NCBI GenBank assembly: GCA_020426125.1
Contig: JAGQQQ010000149.1
Coordinates: forward strand, 1 to 8,321
From: Planctomycetaceae bacterium
GTDB taxonomy: Bacteria > Planctomycetota > Planctomycetia > Planctomycetales > Planctomycetaceae
Direction: 5' to 3'
Length of the DNA: 8,321 nucleotides
Positions 1 to 5,390 of this stretch are shown piece after piece. The position numbers were made by a program, and so were the translations under genes. Within the stretch, counting starts at the first letter, position 1, and each line of letters opens with the position of its first letter. The notes under the pieces were generated by a model, which worked only from the letters and a program-made list of their open reading frames with translations, searched no databases and was not told the origin of the DNA.

Positions 1-957
1 GAAACCGTTCAGAATATCCTGCTGTTTCGCTTCGGGAACGAGATCTTCGAACCACTCCTCAATCGCACACATGTCGACAACGTGCAGATCACCGTTGCTG
101 AAACACAGGGGATCGAAGGGGGCCGCGGCGGGTATTACGACAAGTCGGGCGCCCTGCGGGACGTGTTGCAGAATCATGTGCTGCAACTGTTGTGTCTGAT
201 CGCGATGGAACCGCCCGCGCTGTTCGACGGTGAACGCATTCGCGATGAAAAGCTCAAGGTGATCAATGCCCTCCGCCCGGGTTGGGATGGTGCCGTCGAT
301 GAATGGGCGATCGCCGGACAATACGCGGCCAGTTCGATGAACGGAGAAAAGGTGCGTGCCTATCTTGACGAGGACCGGATCGATCCCGATTCAAGAACGG
401 AGACATTCGTCGCGATGCGGTGCCGAATCGACAACTGGAGATGGGCCGGCGTTCCGTTTTATCTGCGAACGGGGAAGCGGCTCCCCGCCCGGGTGACCGA
501 GATCGCCGTTCAATTCAAGTTGCCTCCACTGCAGTTGTTTCGCACAGTGGAGTGTGAAGGAGATATGTGCGACTTCGTTGGCACCCATCCGAACCATCTC
601 ATCTTTCGCATTCAGCCACAGGAATCGATCTCGATCTCCTTCTCCGCGAAGCGTCCAGGGATGCAGTATCAGGTGCAACCGGTGGACATGGATTTCGACT
701 TCAACGAGTCGTTTGATCTCCCCTTGCCCGAGGCCTATGAACGGCTGCTGCTGGATGTGATTCGCGGGGACTCGACTTTGTTCACACGCGCGGACGAGTT
801 AGAGGCTGCGTGGCAGTTTCTGGATCCGGTCCTGGAACGGTGGTCAAAACGGGACCATCGTCCCGAGTTGTATCCCGCTGGAACTTGGGGGCCGAAGGCG
901 GCGCATGAGTTGTTGACGCGCTCGCAGCGCTGCTGGCGAAATCCGGAGAAGGAGTGA
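1..957 (+). CDS. zwf: Glucose-6-phosphate 1-dehydrogenase, C-terminal part (5' truncated by window)
   Basis: This enzyme oxidises glucose 6-phosphate to 6-phosphogluconolactone with NAD(P)+, the first step of the oxidative pentose phosphate pathway in the cytoplasm. The frame is open from base 1 and reads ETVQNILLFRFGNEIFEP, which in this family directly follows the substrate-binding motif RIDHYLGK. The window therefore starts just after that motif. 318 residues are present, so roughly 180-190 residues (the Rossmann NADP domain) are missing; the family is usually about 490-510 aa. Visible family signatures are VQITVAET, GGYYD, LQNH (H59 of this fragment fits the catalytic histidine), RIDNWRWAGVPFYLRTGKRL, and a C-terminal RLLLDVIRGDSTLF...W segment. 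The stop is TGA at 955-957. The next gene starts 3 nt later, so the two are very likely co-transcribed. Nothing suggests decay of the gene. Confidence 0.97.
   Translation, partial: ETVQNILLFRFGNEIFEPLLNRTHVDNVQITVAETQGIEGGRGGYYDKSGALRDVLQNHVLQLLCLIAMEPPALFDGERIRDEKLKVINALRPGWDGAVDEWAIAGQYAASSMNGEKVRAYLDEDRIDPDSRTETFVAMRCRIDNWRWAGVPFYLRTGKRLPARVTEIAVQFKLPPLQLFRTVECEGDMCDFVGTHPNHLIFRIQPQESISISFSAKRPGMQYQVQPVDMDFDFNESFDLPLPEAYERLLLDVIRGDSTLFTRADELEAAWQFLDPVLERWSKRDHRPELYPAGTWGPKAAHELLTRSQRCWRNPEKE
949..954 (+). promoter_or_regulatory. Shine-Dalgarno AAGGAG inside the zwf 3' end
   Basis: AAGGAG lies within the last codons of zwf, 6 nt before a GTG codon at 961. It decides the GTG start for the decarboxylase over the next in-frame ATG (codon 27), and it implies translational coupling, because ribosomes finishing zwf would clear or reinitiate at this site. 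Confidence 0.75.
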
Positions 958-960
958 GCA

Positions 961-2484
961 GTGGACGATTCCGAGGATCCGTTGTCAGGCTTGCGCCAAC
1001 GAATTCAGGCGGCGTTTGATCCGAAGCTTTTCGAGGCGATGGGGCATGCGCTGATTGCTCGGCTCTTCCAACAAGCGGAAGCGACGACGTCCGGGGAGTC
1101 GACCGTTCTGAACTGGCATTCTCCCGAAACCAATGTGGCAGTCGCGAGGGGATCGCTGACGGCCAACCTGCCGACGTCGACCGAGTCGCTTGTCGAGCGA
1201 TTTCAACAACTAGTCAGCGGAGCCCTGGCTCGCGGTCACAATCTTCATAACCCCAAATACATCGGACACCAAGTCCCGGCTCCGGTGCCGATCGCGGGGC
1301 TGTTCGATGCGATTGGTTCGATCACCAATCAGGTGATGGCTGTCTATGAGATGGGCCCTTGGGCGACGGCCATCGAAAGAGCGTTGATCGAGAAGTTGGG
1401 GGCGCAGCTGGGACTGGAAGCGGGTCGGTTCTGGGGAATCGTCACCCACGGTGGCTCCCTCGCAAACTTAACCGCGCTTCTCACCGCGCGCAACGTCATG
1501 CTCCGCGATGTCTGGGAACAAGGACTCGCGGGATCATCGCGACCGCCCGTCCTCCTGGCTCAAGCGGACTCGCATTACTGCATTGCTCGGTCAGCGGGAA
1601 TTCTCGGACTGGGAACAAAGCAGGTTCTCAAGGTCCCGTTGGATGGCCGACGTCGGATGAATCCGCGAGAGTTGGATGCGATGCTGACATCCCTTCGTAA
1701 GGATCAAACGCCGATTGTGGCCGTCTCCGCTTCCGCGTGTGCGACACCGATTGGGGCGTTCGATCCGCTCAACGAGGTCGCGGATGTCTGTGAGAAACAT
1801 GGCGTCTGGTTGCACGTCGACGCGGCGCACGGCGGGGCGGTTGCCTTCAGTGAAAAGCACCGCCACCTGATTGAGGGCATTGAGCGAGCTGACAGCTTGA
1901 TTTGCGATGCCCACAAGACGTTGTTCGTCCCTGCCCTGTGTGCGTTTGTATTTTACAAGGATGGCCAGCACCGCTTCGAGACCTTTCGCCAGGAGGCTCC
2001 CTATCTGTTCGATCCCTCCGCCCCGGGGATGGCCGAGTACGACAGTGGAACGGCCACGCTGGAATGTACGAAGCGGGCCGCCGTCTATGGTCTCTGGGGA
2101 ACGTGGGCCCTGTTTGGTCCCACGTTATTCCGAGACATGATCGATGTCACCTTTGAGACTGCCGCTCGACTCCACGAAATGCTCCGTCTGGCCGACGACT
2201 TTGAAACGTTGCACGATCCTGAGTGCAACATCGTCGTGTTCCGGTATCTCCCCAAGAATCACGAAAACTGGACGAAGGCCGAGATCGGCGAATTGAATCG
2301 GCGAATCCGAAGGCAGTTGATCGAGTCGGGTGAGTTTTACATCGTGCAGACAAATCTCGACGGCATCGGAGCCCTGCGAGTTTGCGTGATGAACCCGCTT
2401 ACGGACGAGTCACATTGCCGGAAGTTGTTAGAGGCGATTCGTCGGTTGGGCAGCGAGAACTCGCGAAATGTTTTGTCAGGATAG
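961..2484 (+). CDS. PLP-dependent group II amino-acid decarboxylase
   Basis: This is a fold-type I pyridoxal-phosphate enzyme of the group II decarboxylase family (glutamate, aromatic amino acid, 2,4-diaminobutyrate and aspartate decarboxylases). It is predicted to release CO2 from an amino acid and form the amine in the cytoplasm. The 507 aa length is normal. Key motifs are THGGSLANLTALL (T162-L174; phosphate/cofactor loop), WLHVDAAHGGA with D287 as the expected PLP-ring aspartate, and DAHKTLF with K319 as the Schiff-base lysine. An SPATAIE-like substrate segment reads MGPWATAIERALIEKLG. The family more often has an aromatic residue where H290 lies in HVDAAHGG. Start: GTG at 961, chosen for AAGGAG 6 nt upstream and the tight junction with zwf. 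Stop: TAG. The substrate cannot be read from the sequence; diaminobutyrate-, aspartate- or tyrosine-type activity are all possible. The C-terminal part (about 400-500) is a standard small domain with no truncation. Confidence 0.93.
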   Translation: MDDSEDPLSGLRQRIQAAFDPKLFEAMGHALIARLFQQAEATTSGESTVLNWHSPETNVAVARGSLTANLPTSTESLVERFQQLVSGALARGHNLHNPKYIGHQVPAPVPIAGLFDAIGSITNQVMAVYEMGPWATAIERALIEKLGAQLGLEAGRFWGIVTHGGSLANLTALLTARNVMLRDVWEQGLAGSSRPPVLLAQADSHYCIARSAGILGLGTKQVLKVPLDGRRRMNPRELDAMLTSLRKDQTPIVAVSASACATPIGAFDPLNEVADVCEKHGVWLHVDAAHGGAVAFSEKHRHLIEGIERADSLICDAHKTLFVPALCAFVFYKDGQHRFETFRQEAPYLFDPSAPGMAEYDSGTATLECTKRAAVYGLWGTWALFGPTLFRDMIDVTFETAARLHEMLRLADDFETLHDPECNIVVFRYLPKNHENWTKAEIGELNRRIRRQLIESGEFYIVQTNLDGIGALRVCVMNPLTDESHCRKLLEAIRRLGSENSRNVLSG

Positions 2485-2523
2485 GCGCATTCGCAATCCC
2501 GTTTCTCTCTTCAACGAGGATCA

Positions 2524-2539
2524 GGGGGCAGACGCCCCC
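2524..2539. terminator. Perfect GC hairpin between convergent genes (terminator or dispersed palindrome)
   Basis: GGGGGC-AGAC-GCCCCC forms a perfect 6-bp all-GC stem with a 4-nt loop. It sits 40 nt after the decarboxylase stop and 22 nt past the stop of the convergent export gene, so it could end transcription from both sides. There is no T-tract on either strand, so a classical Rho-independent terminator is not proven. It could equally be a REP-like dispersed palindrome or an RNA 3'-end stabiliser. The rest of the 77-bp gap shows nothing. Confidence 0.5.
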
Positions 2540-2561
2540 CGCTCGCCAGACAACTGCGATC

Positions 2562-4550
2562 TTAGCCTCCTCCGCCCCCGCCGCCGGTGAAGGTGCTGGT
2601 GGCGATGCCGATGAGGGCTCCTTCGAGCAGGAAGCGTTGCGTGAACGCGGCGACCGCTTCGGGGAAGGTGTATTCCAGAATCAGCATGTCGCCAGGCTGG
2701 ACGAGGATGTTCTCTTCCTTGTAACGCATCGCCTTCTTGAGGTCGACTTCCACGGTAATCCGCTGGCCATTGGGGAGAGTTCGCAGAATCGCCAAGCGGC
2801 TGGCACTGATCGAGACGTCCTGATTGAGAGCGGAGATTCCCCCGATGGATCGGGCCGCTTGTCCGCCCGAGGTGTTGCGCCCTTCGGCGATCGAAACCGC
2901 TTCCAGAACGCGGAGATCGTAGTCACGTGGCAATGTATATTGTCCCCCGCCGAGGAGACCGCCCGTGTAGAAGACTTCCGTTTCTCGGGATTCGATAAAG
3001 ACGATGTCGCCATCGTATAACGTAATGTCGGCGGAGGTGAAGTGCGGTTGCTCGCCTGGGCTGAGCCGAACGGGAATCTTGACCACATTCGGGTTGTCGA
3101 TGGTCGGGTCAAAACCATTCAGCATCGGTCCCCAGGCGATTTCTCCCTCGGGGGGAGCCATTGTGGGATCGGACTGCGCGGGAGGAGCCATCATCCCTGG
3201 TCCGGACGTCGGGTAGCCATAGGTCTGACTGGGCGCGGCTGACGGATGAAACGGTTGCGAATTCGGCATCGAAACGGGAACGGTCGATGTCATGGACGTC
3301 GGACGGGCCTTTGCCGTGGGACTCGGTCTTGGGGGCTGAGACGGCTCTTGTGAGACCGGCATGGCTGACACGGACGCCCGATTGACTGGAGTGCCGTATC
3401 GGGAAGATGTCTGCATCATCATCGCGTTTTGTGGTCCGCGAGGAGAGGGCGTCGCCACGGTCGGCGGCTGTGGCGTGGGCATCCTCGCCGGCGAAGTACG
3501 TAGCGGAGGCGTGGCGGTCGAGTGCTGCGGGACTCCCGTGGTGACTGGCATGCTGCTGCCACGATATCCGCCAAAGGGATCGCTCGGGGATTGATGGCTG
3601 ACCAGTTGAATGCCGGAATCGGAAGACTCCGTCTGACTCGTTGACCAGGCAGGAGTCGGTTCCGGATGGGGAGCATATGGCGGAGCAGACATTGGCGGCG
3701 CGGACATCGGCGTCCCAGGCATACCAGATGGCCAGGATTCTGGCACCTGGTTCTGCGGTTGGTCCACCCATCCGGAGACCTGTTGACGGCGGCGAATGAT
3801 GTAGATTGTATTCTCCGCGTCGAGACCGGGGAGTCCGTCGACTCCCTCCGCCTGGGCGAGGGCGTGCAACACGTCATTCTCGTAAGCCCGGAGGGTCACG
3901 GTGCGGGCGGTCCCCTTTTTGGAAACCCCGATATTGACGGTCCCGGGTCCACTTCCCTGCGACAATTCGTTGCTGGTCTCCTGGCGGACAACAAGGATGC
4001 GATGCACTCTGGGGCGATAGAGGCTGACGAGGACCATCGCCTGATGCGGCTGGAGAATATTGTATTCTTCCGTGTAGGCGCGGCGAAGCCGTTGCTCGAC
4101 CTGATGCAATGTCAGGTTGTAAACGTTGAGTGGAGGCAGTTGCGGCAAGGCGATCGTGTGGTCATCGCGGACCGTGATCGGATAGCCCAAGGTGGGGGGA
4201 TCATCCGAGTAGTAGGAGGAGAGTATAGGCGGCTCGACCCCTGGCGAGTTGATATCGACAGCCTGATGCCCGAGGACTCCGGGAATGTAGATCGACAAGA
4301 CGTCACCGGCCGCGACGCGGTGCTGATCCACTGGCGGGCGGACCAGCAGGCTCAAGTCAATTGTCCGCTGATTGTTCCGTGAAGGACCATGAAACTGGTC
4401 GGGAAGATAGGCAGCCGGCACGCCCCGTACCGGCTTGAGTGCCGAGCATCCAGGGGCGAAGAGCACACACGCCAACAGGCCAGCCCAGACGCAGCGAATC
4501 GAGTTTCTCCGCGACAGCGTCGCAAACGAATCGGAATGTTGAATGATCAT
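2562..4550 (-). CDS. Outer-membrane polysaccharide export lipoprotein (Wza/KpsD-like, SLBB domains)
   Basis: This is predicted to form or gate the outer-membrane channel for exported polysaccharide. Using ATG at 4550 (662 aa), the domains in order are as follows. A type II signal peptide has a hydrophobic core VWAGLLACVLF ending APGC (lipid Cys about C35). A Poly_export domain spans about 75-180 (RVAAGDVLSIYIPG...). A first SLBB-like domain spans about 183-257, ending IYIIRRR. A Pro/Ser/Thr/Met/Gln-rich low-complexity insert covers about 258-470. A second SLBB segment spans about 489-625 (ITLYDGDIVFIESRETEVFYTGGLLGGGQYTL is its core, then LPNGQ and NILVQPGD). A helix follows at about 630-652, and the protein ends in seven glycines. 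Usual relatives are 350-450 aa, and the insert accounts for the excess. Start: ATG 4550 follows GGAAGG by 4 nt. ATG 4562 and TTG 4625 (687 aa) are alternatives; the lipobox is in frame with all. It is probably transcribed with the small lipoprotein gene 107 bp upstream. No polymerase, Wzc or glycosyltransferase gene is in view. Confidence 0.93.
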   Translation of the reverse strand: MIIQHSDSFATLSRRNSIRCVWAGLLACVLFAPGCSALKPVRGVPAAYLPDQFHGPSRNNQRTIDLSLLVRPPVDQHRVAAGDVLSIYIPGVLGHQAVDINSPGVEPPILSSYYSDDPPTLGYPITVRDDHTIALPQLPPLNVYNLTLHQVEQRLRRAYTEEYNILQPHQAMVLVSLYRPRVHRILVVRQETSNELSQGSGPGTVNIGVSKKGTARTVTLRAYENDVLHALAQAEGVDGLPGLDAENTIYIIRRRQQVSGWVDQPQNQVPESWPSGMPGTPMSAPPMSAPPYAPHPEPTPAWSTSQTESSDSGIQLVSHQSPSDPFGGYRGSSMPVTTGVPQHSTATPPLRTSPARMPTPQPPTVATPSPRGPQNAMMMQTSSRYGTPVNRASVSAMPVSQEPSQPPRPSPTAKARPTSMTSTVPVSMPNSQPFHPSAAPSQTYGYPTSGPGMMAPPAQSDPTMAPPEGEIAWGPMLNGFDPTIDNPNVVKIPVRLSPGEQPHFTSADITLYDGDIVFIESRETEVFYTGGLLGGGQYTLPRDYDLRVLEAVSIAEGRNTSGGQAARSIGGISALNQDVSISASRLAILRTLPNGQRITVEVDLKKAMRYKEENILVQPGDMLILEYTFPEAVAAFTQRFLLEGALIGIATSTFTGGGGGGG
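3678..3707 (-). repeat. Two tandem 15-bp units encoding MSAPP-MSAPP
   Basis: Two adjacent 15-bp units (3678-3692 and 3693-3707) differ at two bases and encode MSAPP twice in the linker of the export protein. Their position at the N-terminal side of the low-complexity insert suggests that the insert grew partly by short in-frame duplications. Confidence 0.6.
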
Positions 4551-4641
4551 GCTGCCTTCCATGGCATTCTCTCGATTGTCTGGCGTGGACATCCGTTGTC
4601 CGTGAATTCTGACATCAACGACCAACCCATTCCCCAGGCTG

Positions 4642-4662
4642 GTCAGGCCTGACTCTCTCAGG
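4642..4662. repeat. Overlapping palindromes between/at end of the lipoprotein gene
   Basis: GTCAGGCCTGAC (4642-4653) is a perfect 12-bp palindrome. It overlaps a second inverted repeat, CCTGA-CTCTC-TCAGG (4648-4662), which runs into the TGA stop of the small lipoprotein gene. A third small stem, GGGG-CAGT-CCCC, follows at 4661-4672. The set could be a protein-binding palindrome or a weak attenuating hairpin between the two minus-strand genes. No T-tract follows, so termination is not supported. Confidence 0.3.
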
Positions 4663-5134
4663 GGCAGTCCCCATCAAGAGATGCGATCGCGGCCACTTCG
4701 TTATAGGGTTCGTAAAAGTGCTTCGCCCGCGACGATCCCGCGGCATAGCCTGCGAACCATTCTTGGGCTCGCTGGTGGCCGAATGCCGTTCTGTTTTCCT
4801 CTTTCCAATACAAAGCCGGAGGCAAAGGAGGAACATCCCCGCATGCTCCGAGTGCGATGTCGACAAACGCCTGCTCATACCCATATCGGAAGTCACAAGT
4901 GATACAGGAACGCTGGAGTTTCTTCAGCTCTCGCGCGGCGAGTTTCCTCGCATTCGACTTCGTTTTGGTCTTATCGATCCACCGCCAGTGATGGGCATTC
5001 CCCTCGCAACACACGAGTTCTCCGTTTAATCCGGGGACGGACTTTCCGCAGGGACCACAGGGGGACGGACAGCCCCATTTCCCACACTGACAGCCGCACA
5101 GGCAGATCACAAAAAGTCCGACCAGGAATCGCAT
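4658..5134 (-). CDS. Small Cys-rich lipoprotein, unknown function (planctomycete-type family)
   Basis: No function is recognised. The 158-aa protein starts with a short hydrophobic signal (MRFLVGLFVICLCGC) whose LCGC fits a lipobox, with C15 as the lipidated residue. A run of Cys, Gly and Pro follows (C17, C22, C26, C29, C42, C43); there are 13 cysteines in all, including a CITC pair at C77/C80. A Lys/Arg-rich segment lies at about 55-75. The C-terminal half is the recognisable part: FRYGYEQAFVDIA, then VPPLPPALYW and GHQRAQEWFAGYAAG. From memory, short proteins with this LPPxxYW...WFxGY pattern recur in planctomycetes near polysaccharide-export genes. Start: the frame is open back to 5431, but ATG 5134 is chosen because it places the signal sequence at the N-terminus and avoids overlap with the divergent gene. 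There is no clear Shine-Dalgarno. It probably leads a two-gene unit with the export gene and may be an accessory envelope protein (inference). Confidence 0.8.
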   Translation of the reverse strand: MRFLVGLFVICLCGCQCGKWGCPSPCGPCGKSVPGLNGELVCCEGNAHHWRWIDKTKTKSNARKLAARELKKLQRSCITCDFRYGYEQAFVDIALGACGDVPPLPPALYWKEENRTAFGHQRAQEWFAGYAAGSSRAKHFYEPYNEVAAIASLDGDCP

Positions 5135-5171
5135 GGTGACACAACGAATGGGAGACGGCGAATGGTTCTTG

Positions 5172-5188
5172 CGCAGAACAGCTCTGCG
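5172..5188. promoter_or_regulatory. Inverted repeat in the divergent intergenic region
   Basis: CGCAGA-ACAGC-TCTGCG is a perfect 6-bp inverted repeat with a 5-nt spacer. It lies 38-54 bp upstream of the small lipoprotein start, in the 256-bp gap between divergent genes. Its position suits an operator or a 5' UTR hairpin of the minus-strand unit. I found no convincing -35/-10 pair for either divergent gene, so its role is open. Confidence 0.3.
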
Positions 5189-5390
5189 ACTTCCCCACAT
5201 CTCTCTTCGGTTATCGGGGGGACGGATCGTAGGGGCGTCGCGATTGAAATCAGTTGAGAGCAGAAGAGCTCCGCGAGAATCTACCTCGTCATCCCATCTT
5301 CTCAGGTGGTGAACGATTTCTCGAAACCCCCATTGCTCCCGTTCGGCGAATTCTGCGATTATTCCGACTGAGAATGCCTTCAATCTCTTG

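Noticed and set aside
2382..3020. A 212-codon plus-strand frame running from the decarboxylase end into the export gene
   Set aside because: It crosses a gene end, an intergenic hairpin and the antisense of conserved SLBB sequence, so it cannot be a real gene if the neighbours are.
3109..3771. A 220-codon open frame on the minus strand inside the export gene
   Set aside because: It is in a different frame of the low-complexity linker, has no domain or signal and is fully covered by the well-supported export gene. GC-rich repetitive DNA commonly leaves such frames open.
3666..4382. A 238-codon plus-strand open frame opposite the export gene
   Set aside because: It is antisense to conserved Poly_export and SLBB sequence, with no recognisable motif or ribosome-binding site; a shadow of the real coding strand.
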